A stretch of 64,000 nt of DNA from Schistocerca nitens (GCF_023898315.1 NC_064616.1:288823205-288887204); one strand, 5' to 3'; counted from the first letter of the stretch, positions 1 to 11,404 are shown. Program-made: numbers and translations. The notes: a model not told the origin generated them from the sequence alone.

Positions 1-415
1 ACATAATCGCCATTTCTGTCAACGCATTTTTGTAGACGCTGTGGCAGTTTTTCTATGCCCATGTCATACCAGCTCGCAGCCATGCTGTTCAGAAAGTTAT
101 GAACCTCTTCTTCACCTCGTCGTCGGAGCTGAATCGTTTTCCGGCCAGATGTTCTTTTAACCTAGGGAACAGGTGATAGTCACTGGGCGCCAAGTCAGGA
201 CTACAGGGAGGGTAGGTGATTATGTTGCAGAAGAGCAACGGTTTGCCGAGCGATATGTGGGCGAGCGTTGTCATGGAGAATGTGTACGCCCTTGCTCAAC
301 ATACCTCTTCTCCGGTTCTGAATTGCCAGATTGAGTTTTTTCACAGTCTCACAGTACTTGTCAGCGTTAATTGTGGTCCCAGCGATTCAGCTCCTACGCT
401 GAGGTGAAAGAAGAG
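1..415 (-). pseudogene. mariner transposase, C-terminal fragment
   Basis: Decayed mariner (Tc1/mariner, DD34D-type) transposase on the minus strand, cut by the window edge. Reading from about 415 downward, frame-broken translation gives the second catalytic block VHILHDNARPHIA and then YPPCSPDLAPSDYHLFPRL, which holds the third catalytic aspartate in APSDYH. The following segment KEHLAGKRFSSDDEVK is the usual end region. There is no start codon or N-terminal helix-turn-helix. At least one frameshift separates the two catalytic blocks, so this cannot make an active enzyme. Confidence 0.85.
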
Positions 416-535
416 GTTCCTAACTTTCTGAATAGCATGGCGGCGAGCTGGTATGACATGGGCATACAAAAACTGCCACAGCGTCTACAAAAATGCATCG
501 ACAGAAATGGTGGTTATGTCGAAAAATAGCTGATT
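416..535 (+). mobile_element. mariner 3' end fragment, inverted
   Basis: Plus-strand translation around 408-530 gives EEVPNFLNSMAASWYDMGI and then KLPQRLQKCIDRNGGYVEK, the extreme C-terminus of the same mariner type found at 1-415, but in the opposite orientation. Its DNA is close to the reverse complement of about bases 1-118. The two pieces form an inverted pair with a spacer of about 280 bp. It looks like an inverted duplication or a tail-to-tail second insertion. Confidence 0.75.
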
Positions 536-586
536 GTTCGATCTGTAAACTGATGGAAAATAGGAGACCTTACTTTTTGGATTACC

Positions 587-790
587 AAAAAAATGGATCA
601 AAAGGCTTTGAGCACTATGGGACTTAACATTTGAAGTCATCAGTCCCCTAGAACTTAGAACTACTTAAACCTAACTAACCTAAGGACATAACACACATCA
701 ATGCCCGAGGCGGGATTCGAACCTGCGACCGTAGCGGTCGCGCGGATCCAGACTGAAGCGCCTAGAACCGTTCGGTCACAGCTGCCGGCT
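587..790 (-). mobile_element. SINE1 (tRNA-derived), full length
   Basis: First copy of the dominant SINE. Read on the minus strand, the family has a tRNA-like head with an A-box-like segment (TGGCCGAGCGGTTCTAG in better copies) and a B box (GGTTCGAATCC). A shared body follows (GATGTCCTTAGGTTAGTTAGG), then a short 3' tail of repeated CATTTGAAC ending in a run of T. RNA polymerase III would start from the internal promoter. This copy has a mutated head (GGATCCGCG) and a degenerate flanking repeat (ggattacc near 579 and ggtattacc near 792). Confidence 0.9.
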
Positions 791-800
791 TGGTATTACC

Positions 801-1410
801 CTCGTAATAGAAAGATGTGTAGTTACGTGCGCCAGAGATCCTCGTCCATTTACATTAATATCAGATGCAGGATATCGCGCCTTCTGTCAGAAACTTGTAA
901 ACGTCGGTTCAGATGGGGATATGTGGACGTAACCAATATTTTGCCTTATCTTACGACAGTAGCACGAAACATCGAAAGACATGCCAATGACTTACGGGGC
1001 GAGTATGATGCCCAGCATAATCCATGCCATGTGGATGTACAGCGGATATATGGACCGACACATACTGGAAAATGTGCTACCTGTCTACTGCCGCGCACTT
1101 TGTTTATCATGATTAGGCACTGCGAAATATGGTATTGGTGACAACTCACTTTTCTGAGAAGAAAAATATCTGGAGACTTTATTAAGAACTACGACGAAGA
1201 AACATTACTCAAAATGATAGGATGAAAGCTCCAGCATTAAAATAAGATTTCACTTGTCGCTGACCGAAGCCGAAGCGCTAATATATGCAAGGCATTGCAT
1301 TCCTTTCAGCATTATGTTTTGAGTACAGTCCTGAAATACATTTTTTATGACGGTTATTTGAATAATTAGGTTGCAGTGGTTTATTCCACGTCTTATGCTG
1401 TCCGTTTCAT
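801..1410. other. unannotated, no gene seen
   Basis: An open frame crosses 701-1141, but its first part is translated SINE and the rest has no recognisable domain. No repeat family was recognised here. Confidence 0.5.
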
Positions 1411-1420
1411 GAAGAAAACT

Positions 1421-1756
1421 AAACTAAAACTAAACTCCGTCCGAACAGGTCTTGCAAGGCGCAGCGGCACCGACCGGCCATCGCGTCGTTCTCAGCCCAC
1501 AGGCGTCACTGGATGCGGATATGGAGGGGCGTGTGGTCAGCATACCGCTCTCCCAGCCGGTTACGAGACCGGAGCCGCTACTTCTCAATCTAGTAGCTCC
1601 ACAGTTTGCCTCACGGGGGCTGAGTGCAACCCGCTTGCCAACAGCGCTCGGCAGACAGGATGGTCACCCATCCAAGTGCTAGCCCAGCCCGACAGCGCTT
1701 AACTTCGATGATCTGACGGGAACCGGTGTTACCACTGCGGCAAGGCCGCTGGGCAC
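1421..1756 (-). mobile_element. 5S rRNA-derived SINE (SINE3 class)
   Basis: On the minus strand the head, about 1756 down to 1660, reads like eukaryotic 5S rRNA. It contains CACCGGTTCCCGTCAGATCA, then GAAGTTAAGCGCTGTCGGGC, then CTTGGATGGGTGACCATCC. These correspond to the 5S internal control region (box A and box C), which recruits TFIIIA and Pol III. The unrelated body ends at the left in an A/C-rich tail of repeated aaact. Perfect 10 bp TSDs, gaagaaaact, lie at 1411-1420 and 1757-1766. A second, truncated copy is at 53928. Confidence 0.85.
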
Positions 1757-1766
1757 GAAGAAAACT

Positions 1767-3178
1767 GGTGATGTGAATTCGATACGGATAAGCCTGAACC
1801 AAGGAACGGAGAGTAGGTGGAACAAATTGTTTAGAATGCCACAGTCTGTAATTAGACAGTATGAGAAAATCGGGGAGGAACGTCACTGAAAAACGTACTC
1901 ACAAAAGAACTCGTCACATTTTTAGGGCCAATCAAAGATGCAACAGGAGTGCTCGATGGAGGAAAGTTTCCAACTCTTCAGTTTGTTTTGTTATAGGCGC
2001 ACAAACTGAAAAGACGATGGAGTACAGGACCCGAGGATACAGAGGTAAGTTTAAATTACAGTAGACCGATGTTTCTTCTTTAACTCCCGCTACGTTTCAA
2101 CAAAGGCAAATTGTGCTTAACTGCAAAATGTCACTTTCAGTGTCACCGTTATTTTAACAATACAATACAACTATCATATAACTGTCTGTTAACTGTAGAT
2201 ACCATAAGCACTAAAAGAGCGTTGTCTGCGTCTCATAGAGAAGAAAGTCGAAATTCGGACGTCGCGCAGAATTGTAATACTTCTGTGGTTACTCTTCCGA
2301 TTATTGAAAGTTACGTTTGTTTGCGATATAGATGGGATGTTGAATACTGTACGGCAAATATCTTATGAAAAATCAGTTCCTGATAAGCTAGAAAAAAATT
2401 ATAGCTTGGCTGTAATATCTTACTCTGTTTTTGTGATAACTGTAATAATTTATTTACGGCCGCTGAGAGAATGTCACCCGCGTTCAGCAGTCAGAAAAAT
2501 GTAATCCCTGTTTTCGGAGCGATTAGATTTTGGGAGATGTATACTCCACCTACCGATGCAACTGACTTCTATTCAATGCGAACGGATAGTGGTTAAGACG
2601 ATTATCCGCTTGAGAGATGGAAGCGTAACAGTATTCTCTTTGCCGAGCTATCCACGAGTAATTTAGCGACAAGAATGTTCTGTGCTCCAGCCTCTAACGT
2701 GACTCTAACTGCTGCGGGGAAACTTAACTCGGACGTAACAAGCAGACTTGATCGGAAACGAGTCGGTTCATTGCACTTACGCGAACAGGGAATAATTTGA
2801 AGATAATTTTGTTCCTGTTAGATTTATAATTTCTTATGTCGTCACGTACACGTATGTACATATGCACATTTGAATCAATAAATAAGATGGTGGTATTAAA
2901 AAAATGTTATATAGGTCTATTATTATGAGAAGTTGGTAATTACGTAGGTTTCCCATGGAACTCAAAACTGTTTCAAAGTTTTCGTTATTGCATAATGGAA
3001 GCTATTTTCTCTTATGGATTACAGTGATGTCGCGATTAGACACTACCACACAGTTCCATCAATTAGCGAGAGTATGTCAGAAGTGATTCCAGCCAGCAGA
3101 CACACAGAGCTGCTACTAAAACGATCGCAACAGCAGCGCGGAGAGCGCGCCAGAACGAACGGCCTCTGCCCTCCCCAT
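1767..3178. other. unannotated, no gene seen
   Basis: Short open frames at 1861-2064 and 2111-2504 have no recognisable domain. The sequence AGGTAAGT at 2041-2050 resembles a splice donor but has no supporting exon. From 2800 to 3060 the DNA is AT-rich. GC rises after 3100. Confidence 0.5.
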
Positions 3179-3192
3179 TAGGGATGGCGGTT

Positions 3193-3597
3193 GGTTCGTT
3201 CATTTTACGGAAATTTGTGGTAAGGTATTATGGGACCAAACTGCTAAGGTCATCGGTCCCTAAACTTACACATTACTTAATCTAACTTACGCTAAGGACA
3301 ACACATACACCCATGCCAGAGGGAGGACTGAACCTCCGACGGCGGCAGCCGCGCGGACCGTGACAAAGCGCCTCAGACCGCTCGGCTACCCCGCGCGGCG
3401 TTGATTTTACGGGAAGGGACAAAACAGGGAGGTCATCGGTCCATCGGATTAAGGCAGGAAGGCTCCAACCCTGCATTTGCCTGAACCGATTTAGGGAAAT
3501 CAAGGAAAACCTAAATCAGGATGACCGGACGGGGGTTTGAACGGTCATCCTCCCGAATGCGAGTCCAGTGTGCTAACCACTACGCCACCTCGCTCGG
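3193..3597 (-). mobile_element. SINE3 family (tRNA-derived), split by SINE2
   Basis: The tRNA-like head at the right reads, on the minus strand, GAGGTGGCGTAGTGGTTAGC for the A-box region and GACCGTTCAAACCCCCGTCC for the B-box region. The body contains the family signature GATTTAGGTTTTCCTTGATT. Flanks tagggatggcggtt (3179-3192) and tagggatggtggtt (3598-3611) look like a 14 bp TSD with one mismatch. Its 3' part is interrupted by SINE2. Confidence 0.8.
3211..3403 (-). mobile_element. SINE2 family (tRNA-derived), nested in SINE3
   Basis: Minus-strand tRNA-like head (GCGCGGGGTAGCCGAGCGGT, B-box-like GAGGTTCAGTCCTCC) and a body related to SINE1 (GTCCTTAGCGTAAGTTAGA), with the end signature GGGACCGATGACCTTAGC. 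The 9 bp repeat attttacgg at 3202-3210 and 3404-3412 is the likely TSD. It duplicates the 3' end of the host SINE3. Confidence 0.75.
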
Positions 3598-4364
3598 TAG
3601 GGATGGTGGTTACCGCAAAAACAACCGGTTTTCGATTAAACCGGATTTTTCAACACCACTTTAACTACTAAAATCGCTCAAAATAACCGGTCTCTGAAAT
3701 AACCGGTTTTCGGTTTTTTGTTCCTATTATTTCCTGTACTGAGTGTAGAAATCGAACGAAGATTGAAAAAGTTTGACTCCCTCAGGTTTAAGATACGCAG
3801 AATCAAAATATTAATTTAAATAGGCAAATAAAAGAAAACTTAGTCCATTTACCGTTTTCTCCTTTGCTATAAAACTGATAAGTGGCTGACTACTACAAAA
3901 AAAATCACGAGTATTCTGCTACTGATTCTAATTCTTTGAAACTCTGCTCAAAAATCATATTGTAATCGGGGATCATACCACTATTTGGACATGACGCATA
4001 GTCAGTGCTAAAAAGTAAAAACTGAGGTTTGAGAACTGCATTCTTCGTGTTTATTTGTCTGTCCTCAAGAGCTACAAGCAGATGAAAGCATGTTATGTAG
4101 ACACATGCTGTTTTCTATTTTTACTGCAAAATGCGGATGAACAGTTGAGTTTTAAGTGTTGTCCTTATATTATGTCACAAATCCGTTGTGGCTCCTCATG
4201 TTTTTAATCTTTTAAAGCAAATGGGGCATTGTACTTCACTGATATTACACTTCGTAAAACGAGCACACTGCAATACAACTCATGTCTGAAGACGACAGTG
4301 AGAAGCTACCATACAGACCAGATGGAGCAAGTCTTGCACACTGGATATACACACGTGCCATCTA

Positions 4365-6706
4365 CAACGAAGCGCCTAAGAAACTGGTATAGGCATGCGT
4401 AATCAAATACGGAGATATGTAAACAGGCAGAATACGGCGCTGCAATCGGCAACGCCTAAATAAGACAGCAAGCGTCTGGCGCAGTTGTTAGATCGGTTAC
4501 TGCTGCTACAGTGGCAGGTTATAGAGTCTGAACGTGGTGTTATAAGCGGCGCACGACCGATCGGATGCAGCATCTCCGAGGTAGTGTACCGTGAATATCA
4601 GGAATCTGGTAAAACATCAACTCTCCGATATCGCTGCAGCGGAGAAAGATCCTGCAAGAATGGGACCGATGACGACTGAAGAGAATCGTTCAACGTGACA
4701 GAAGTGCAACTCTTCCGCAAATTGCTGCAGATTTCAATGCTGGGCATCAACAGGTGTCAGCGTGCGAACCATTCAACGAAACATTAACGATATGGCTTTC
4801 AGAGCCTAAGGACCACTTGTGTACCCTTGATGGCTGCACGACACAAAAGCTTTACGCCTCGCCTCGGCCCGTCAACATCGACATTGGACTGTTGATGACT
4901 GGAAACAAATTGCTTGTCGGACGAGTCTCGTTTCAAATTGTATCGAGAGGATGGACGTGTACGGTATGGAGACTGACAGATGACACGTACATAGAAAACA
5001 ACCGATAACAGGCATATTTCTGGATCTGTCAAAGGCTTTTGACACTGTTGACTACAAAATTTTACTGGAAAAATTAGAACACTACGGTATCAGAGGAATT
5101 GCCAACAACTGGATTGCTACATTCCTAACCAATCGGATGCAGAGAGTCAGCATGAAACATACTAATAGACAAAGCAACTCAATAACCGAAATACTATCAA
5201 GTAATAAAACTGTAAAGCAAGGTGTTCCACAGGGCTCAGTATTGGGACCTCTACTTTTCCTCCTGTATATTAATGACTTGAGCCTGAATGTTGATGCACA
5301 CAAAACAATAATATTTGCTGATGACACAACTGTACTCCTCAAAGGGGAGAATACAGAGGCTGTGCAAAAAGCTGTGAACTTGGCTACTGATCAACTCAGC
5401 AACTGGGCAAAAATCAACAGATTAACTATCAACACCAAAAAGACAGCTTCCATGAACTTCCACACAACACAAAATGCAAATTCCTCTCAGCCATCTGTCA
5501 CTATAAATAACCAGTCAATAGATACCGACACTGTTTTCAAATTCCTAGGTCTGTGGGTTCAAGATAACCTGAAATGGAATACACATACAGGAAAGGTAAA
5601 TGCCAGGATTTGTACTGGCTGTTATGCATTGAGTGTACTGAAAACATGTGCTAGCCTGAAAACATAAACCAGTGCTTACTACGCTTACATACAAACCCAC
5701 CTAAAATATGGTGTAATATTCTGGGGAAATGCTCCAACTGCTCTGAGCACATTCAGAATCCAGAAGAGAGCAATGAGGATTATTACTGGGAGCAAACCCA
5801 GAGACTCCTGTAAACCCATCTTCAGAAAGTTGGAAATCCTTACACTGCCTTGCCTGTACATTCTTCAGACTCTAAAATTCTTCAGAAAACACATAGTGCC
5901 AACTGACCCCAGAGTCGTAAAAAATAATGAAATTTATGAACACAACACCAGGAAAAACGCAAACCTGCATGTTATACGTACAAACATTCAACTGTGTAAA
6001 AAGGGAGTTTTCCACATGGGCCTCCAACTGTTCAACAATCTTCCCACTAGTATTAAGTCCATCTAAGACAACATAAAATTTAGCAAAGCCATGAAGTCAT
6101 ATTTGTTGTGTCACTGTTTTTACTCTGTAAATGAATACTTAGAACAGTAATCTTGCTGTTTGTGTTAAATTGAAAACATTGAGCAATATAATACATTAGG
6201 ATACTATAGGCTTACGTTAATATATGTTAACAATGTTAAATGATATTTTCCGACATCTGCAACACACTGTGTACCATCAGATCACATGGAATAAATAAAT
6301 AAATAAAGCATCCCGTCTGATCACCTGCATCCATTCATGTCGATTGTGCATTGCGACGGACGTGGACTGTTCCTGCAGGACAATGCGACACCCCAGACGT
6401 CCAGAATTTCTACAGAATGGCATCAGGAACACTTTTCTGAGTTGAAATACTTCCGCCGGCTACCAGACTCCCCAGACATGAGCATTATTGAACATATCTG
6501 GGATGCTTTGCACGTGTGAGATCTCGACCCCCTCGTACTCCTACAGATTTATGGACAGCCCTACAGGATTCATGGTGTGAATTTCCTCCAGCAGTACTTC
6601 AAACATTAATCTAGTCCATGCCAGATAGTGTTGTGACACTCCTACGTGCTCGCGGGGGCCCTACACGATATTAGCCAGTTGTACCAGTTTCTTTGGCTCT
6701 TGAGTG
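4365..6706 (+). pseudogene. Tc1-family element A, split by a LINE
   Basis: Degenerate Tc1-like transposon. The outer TIR at the left, cgcctaagaaactggtata, matches the reverse complement of the right end, gagccaaagaaactggtaca, next to TA dinucleotides at 4363-4364 and 6707-6708. N-terminal fragments VYREYQESGKTSTLRYRC and the HTH region encoded near 4690-4790 resemble the copy at 29695-33124. The C-terminal piece at 6337-6519 holds the second catalytic block FLQDNATPQTS and DSPDMSIIEHIWDAL with the final catalytic glutamate. The middle is deleted at about 4972, several frames are broken, and a LINE sits at 4993-6307. Confidence 0.8.
4993..6307 (+). pseudogene. LINE reverse transcriptase, 5'-truncated (CR1/Jockey-like)
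   Basis: Non-LTR retrotransposon 3' half inserted in Tc1-A. An open frame runs from 4996 without a start codon: ITGIFLDLSKAFDTVDYKIL (RT block with the first Asp), GVPQGSVLGPLLFLLYINDL, and IIFADDTTVLL, the FADD active site. It stops at 5665-5667 (TAA), then continues in the same frame (YAYIQTHLKYGVIFWGNAP) to a normal-looking end at 6066. The 3' UTR ends in an (aaat)n tail at about 6290-6307. With only one internal stop in the surviving region it is comparatively young, but the endonuclease and N-terminal RT are missing. Confidence 0.88.
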
Positions 6707-7069
6707 TAATAGGCCATCCCACACGCTAACCAGGTAGATTATTGTGTTAGCAATGCTATACCAGTTCTTATGCCACTAGTTTCTGTTGGCATTGTTATTA
6801 AAATAGCACTGGTCGCTTTTCCCATTTTCTATAATGACGCAATATTTCAATGCAATGAAAATTTTACGAATAAAAGTTACTCTTTTTTTTTAAAAAAAAG
6901 GTCTATTTAAAAATGAAAAAATTAGTACTGCTGATATGACTAATTTATATTTCGGTTTATTATTTGGTTATTAGTAAAAAATGAAAACACCTGGTATAAC
7001 TGAGAGCAGACATATATCGAAAAATACCGGTTATTCAGAACTGAAATACCGGTATAAGTTTTGACCTGG

Positions 7070-7268
7070 GCCGGCCGCGGTGGTCTCGCGGTTCTAGGCG
7101 CGCAGTCCGGAACCGTGCGACTGCTACGGTCGCAGGTTCGAATCCTGCCTCGGGCATGGATGTGTGTGATGTCCTTAGGTTAGTTAGGTTTAAGTAGTTC
7201 TAAGTTCTAGGGGACTGATAACCACAGCAGTTGAGTCCCATAGTGCTCAGAGCCATTTGAACCATTTT
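7070..7268 (+). mobile_element. SINE1, full length
   Basis: Complete head-to-tail copy in plus orientation with an intact B box (GGTTCGAATCC at about 7136). TSD ttttgacc occurs at both flanks (about 7060 and 7266). It is inserted near the right end of the inferred hAT element. Confidence 0.9.
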
Positions 7269-7301
7269 GACCGGTCGGTTTTTCCGATCGTTACTCCCCA
7301 A

Positions 7302-7734
7302 GGCGCCTCGTCCGACCACAGTTTGCCCATTTCGAGCATTCACACTCCGGGAAGCCATGCCGAGCGTGGAGGACTCGAGCGAGAATGAGCGAGCAAAACG
7401 CCCAATTTGCAGACCTCTTGTACACGACACAGAGGGATGTTAATTACTTTGTGTTATCGAAACTAAGATTTCTGTTTGTATTTCCATGTGAAATAACCGC
7501 CTCATCACTCATTTCGGAACAATCACGATCAAAATAGAGCAACAATACACACACCAGCGACAGCACAGCTCAGTGACAATGCAGTCATCACCAGCGAATA
7601 GTATGCAGTACTGCTGGCAACGGACATCTGCAGATCATTACAGCGCGAAGTATCCCGATCGCTGCCGAGTGCTACCGATCAGAACTAGGGAGTCCACTAC
7701 GTTATACTGACAACTCAGTAACGTGTTAATGAAA
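7302..7734. other. unannotated, no gene seen
   Basis: Mixed-composition sequence between two hAT-related blocks. No domain or repeat was recognised. Confidence 0.45.
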
Positions 7735-7934
7735 AATGAGTGCAGCTACGCACAGGAGAACATACTACTTCCATGATGAGTGGAGAACAGTTTTTTGTTA
7801 CACCGCATGAAGATACGAGTATGTGTTTGATACATAAAGGTTCTTAGCCATACCTGAAAACGGAAATACTGAATGTCATTTTAGAATAGTTCACGAAAAC
7901 TTCGAATCGGAAGCAGTTGTTTTGTAGCGAAATG

Positions 7935-8151
7935 TTCAAATGGTTCAAATGGCTCTGAGCACTATGGGACTTAACATCTATGGTCATCAGTCCCCTAGAA
8001 CTTAGAACTACTTAAACCTAACTAACCTAAGGACATCGGACAACACCCAGTCATCACGAGGCAGAGAAAATCCCTGACGCCGCCGGGAATCGAACCCGGG
8101 AACCCGGGCGCGGGAAGCGAGAACGCTACCGCACGACCACGAGCTGCGGAC
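7935..8151 (-). mobile_element. SINE1b, alternative tRNA-like head
   Basis: The body and tail are SINE1, but beyond the junction near 8040 the head differs. On the minus strand it reads CTCGTGGTCGTGCGGTAGCG and GGGTTCGATTCCCGGCGG (B box). Perfect TSD tagcgaaatg at 7925-7934 and 8152-8161. The insertion splits the hAT reading frame just before MKKPSNLNS. Confidence 0.9.
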
Positions 8152-9660
8152 TAGCGAAATGAAGAAGCCTTCTAACCTTAACAGTAAATTGCAATCCCAG
8201 CAGTGGTTTTTTGTAAAGCATGTACAAAAAAAGTCTTTCATCAAACATAGCATCATTTCGTGTATCAGAAGAACTGATGAAATGTGCAAAATCATTTGAC
8301 GATGGCACACTTGTTAAGGAGTGCTTTCTGGCAGCTAAGGAGTCCTTTCCTTCCACATTTGTAAACAAGTTAGAGATAATATCAGCCAGCAGAGAAATGG
8401 CTCTTTCAAGAACTACTTTAACAAGAAAAGGTGGAATTAATGGCGGAAAATATAAAAGGTCAACTGATAACAGATTTTCAATCCTGCTTGTCTTTCTGAT
8501 TGTAGTTAGCGGAGGCAGTAGATGCAGTCGACTCACCTCACGTTATAATTTTTGTAAAACTGATGTTTTCGGATTTCAATCTAAAAGAATACTTGTTTAC
8601 GATTTAGACGTCGGAAGACACTGCACGAGGAGAAGATCTTTACAATGCATTCGAATCCTTCATCTCTGAATACAATTTGTCAATTCAGAAATTTGCGTCT
8701 ATTACTACTGATGGAAGGCCTTTTATGGTAGGCAAACAGAAATTTATTTGTTACGTTGTGTGCGAACGACGAAACTTTCCCACCTTTCTTCACGTATCAT
8801 TCCATCGTGCATCAGCAATCGCTTTGTGGACATATTTTGAAAATTCCACATGTCACGAATATTGTCACAAAAATTGCGAATTCAATTCGCTCACTGTCAC
8901 TACAAAGAAGAAAGTTTAAAATGCAGTTAGAACAATTGGATATAGAGACCTGCTATTGCAAACCGAAGCTTGACAACCGTGTAGACGTTTAGTTCAAAAC
9001 AGGCTTAGAGTGCTTCTGTCAGCGATAAAATCTTTTGTGTCTGAAAGAGAGGAAGATTACTCACAACTGTATGATCTGAGCTGGTCGTAGGATCTGGTAT
9101 CTGCAACTGACAGGACATGTGAACTAAAAGCGTTAAACAAAGAACTTAAAAAAAAACACAAAATAGTCGTAACTCTTATATCGTCTATAAAGTGTTTCAT
9201 GCAAGAACGTGAGCTACGGAAATTAAATGTAAAACACTTTCTTCAAATACAGTCAAAATTGCTAGATCAACAAACATCGCTGGACCAAAAACTTGCAAAT
9301 AAGTGTAGGGCCAACCTGACAGCAGTGAAAACAGAGTTTCAAAACCAGTTTTCAGATTTCAAAGCAATGGAACCTGTTCTTTCACAGTTCAGCTTTTTAA
9401 AAAAGCGAATGTGGAAGATATTGCACGTAAAATTAGTAGTCTTTTCTGTTGTAGTGAGACTGAACTTGAACAGAAAATAATTCGATTTCGAAATGACACT
9501 TTCGTAAAGTCCGAATACAATGAACGTAACTGATGCTAATTAGTGAGTGTAAAAACCTACCCTAACACTGTAAAAGAGGGGTGTTATGTTTTATCGTTCT
9601 TTGGATCCAATTATCTATGTGACGCAGCGTTTTCAACAATGAGGATAGTGAAATCTAAGT

Positions 9661-9861
9661 TCAAATGATTCAAATGGCTCTGAGCACCATGAGACTTAAC
9701 TTCTGAGGTCATCAGTCCCCTAGAACTTAGAACTACCTAAACCTAACTAACCTAAGGACATCATACACATCCATGCCCGAGGCAGGATTCGAACCTGCGA
9801 CCGTAGCGGTCGCGCGGTTCCAGACTGTAGCTCCTAGAACCGCTCGCCAACCTCCGCCGGC
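9661..9861 (-). mobile_element. SINE1, full length, inside hAT ORF
   Basis: Perfect 11 bp TSD gaaatctaagt at 9650-9660 and 9862-9872. Removing the copy rejoins the hAT dimerisation motif (FSTMRIVKSK continuing to CKNEVTD), which confirms the boundaries. Confidence 0.92.
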
Positions 9862-10010
9862 GAAATCTAAGTGTAAAAACGAAGTGACTGATCCTTGTCT
9901 TTCAGTCTGTGTAAGGTTGACTCTGACAAATTATTCGCCAAATTATAAGAAATTTGCCAGTGATATGCAAAGCCAAGTATCCCACTCAACTTTTTTCAAC
10001 ACTTATAATG

Positions 10011-11402
10011 GAGTATATTTTAATTTTTTCACTTTTGAAATATCTTGAAAACTGAGCAGTAGGCCTAAAAATTATGATGGAGAGAAATTAGCTATGTATT
10101 TTGTCTAGCTGAAATGGTTAATTTTGGCTACATTCTTGTTTCGTGATTAAACCTTTATGAATTCCTAAGTCAGTAGATCTCTAAATGGAATAAATTGTAT
10201 GTAGTAGATTTAAAGTCTGAAACGGTTGAGCACCTGTGTTCTAGATGAAGTGCTGCAGCGACAGGCAACGAGAGATGTCGGGGGTGCCCGTCTATATACT
10301 TTTTTTTTCCAGCCCCACCACAATGCGACAGAGAAGATAAAAGAAAGATCAAGTATAGTTCCTTTCAATTCTGAAATAGTAGAAGAGGCGCCTCTGTTCG
10401 TTTGTGTCGTGTGATGTGAGACATTTAAATTTTGTGGAGACCACGGTTTCCTCTATTTATATAAAGTTTTGAACAGTGAGGCTAAATTCACTGATGTAAG
10501 AATAAGTATGGAGTAAATGACATGTGGAGCATTTGTATATTTTTCTTAGATGATCTGACTAGTTATAAGAATGCAGACACTATTTTCATGAATGTGGCAT
10601 ATCGCCAGTAGAGAGTAAGGGTGTTGAGTCATTGACCAGAAGTTTTGAATGAGGTTGCGAACTTTTTATCAGATGCCAGATTGCCAAGTGAGTACTGGTC
10701 GATATTGATTTTTATTCGTTTTACGGACTATGTTTTTATTCTCCGTGCCAGTTTGAACTGTTGCTAATAAACCCGCAGGAACAATTCGTTTCTGCCATTC
10801 TCGGCACCCAATGTAAACTTTCTGTGCACAACACACGTCTTACCAACATTATTACAAGGGAGAACTAAAGAAAGAGCATCAAGGATAAAAGTATCACTCA
10901 TGTATGTTTTTGTTTTGGGCGTGTGACTTCACACAGTGTAAAAGTTTCATGAAACTTCTTTTCTCCACATAGTAAATCTTAGCTATGTAAATAGCGTCGA
11001 TGTCGATTTGATATTTACTGTTTCATTGTTAACTGTGGTGTTAAGCATTACAACTCTTATTTAAAATTTCATAATTACACACACTTGATTTTCTTTCAGA
11101 GTGAAACGTAATCAAATTCTTTAAAAGGATTACAAGCTGATTGGATAGAATTGTATTTAAGTACAAATGTGCTTATAGGAACCTAATACCATATTGCAGG
11201 AAAGGCCAGATGTGATGCGCGCAAAGGTGTGCATAAGGGAAAGTGAGTGTCAGAGCAGAGGAAAGGTGGATTACTGGGTTGGCTAGCCGGCAGGGACCAT
11301 ACTGAACACGAAGATCGTTATCACTGCGCTAGCAGTGTTATTAACACGACTACCAAAGAAGCTACAGTGGCCTTTCTGACATAAACAGTCAGAGGATCAA
11401 CA
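10011..11402. other. unannotated, no gene seen
   Basis: May include the 3' part of the hAT element, but no TIR was found. Short open frames at 10170-10414 have no recognisable domain. Confidence 0.45.
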
Positions 11403-11404
11403 TA

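Larger units (their letters stand above)
3179..7293. mobile_element. probable non-autonomous hAT element, heavily nested
   Basis: Inferred element bounded by an 8 bp near-repeat, ctccccat at 3171-3178 and ctccccaa at 7294-7301, the TSD length typical of hAT. The left end begins tagggatgg and the right end, read inward, taacgatcgg. Both subterminal regions are rich in the motif accggt (3620-3720 and 6960-7060), as hAT subterminal repeats often are. No transposase of its own was found. The interior 3612-4364 and 6709-7068 is AT-rich and non-coding. SINE3 with SINE2, a Tc1 with a LINE, and SINE1 have inserted into it. The TIR match is weak. Confidence 0.4.
7735..10010 (+). pseudogene. hAT transposase (ZBED/GTF2IRD2-like), decayed
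   Basis: Degenerate hAT-superfamily transposase split by two SINEs. In order: an N-terminal RRTYYFHDEWRTVF and a BED-finger-like remnant (GNTECHFRIVHENF, both His ligands visible). Then MKKPSNLNSKLQSQQWFFVK and NIASFRVSEELMKCAKSF, followed by LVKECFLAAKESFP. Next come SIQKFASITTDGRPFMVGKQ, TYHSIVHQQSLCGHILKIPH (the conserved central catalytic region), and the C-terminal dimerisation motif SNYLCDAAFSTMRIVKSK, which resumes after the second SINE as KSKCKNEVTDPCLSVCVRLT. The parts lie in several frames with stops, so it is inactive. These motifs match the widespread metazoan hAT group behind ZBED5/GTF2IRD2-like proteins. Confidence 0.85.

Noticed and set aside
701-1141. 146-codon open frame beginning MPEAGFEPATVAVAR
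   Set aside because: The start is a translation of the SINE1 head. The same peptide recurs at 9773 and 39104 for the same reason. The remainder has no domain.
1660-1756. 5S rRNA gene
   Set aside because: Only partly 5S-like, joined to a SINE body with a tail and TSDs. The copy at 53928 is truncated within it.
2041-2050. Splice donor AGGTAAGT
   Set aside because: No flanking exon with coding signal. Such strings are expected by chance. The acceptor-like sequence near 57751 was rejected for the same reason.
7070-7160. tRNA gene
   Set aside because: The tRNA-like head with A and B boxes is part of SINE1, lacks a proper acceptor stem and anticodon context, and recurs in all SINE copies.
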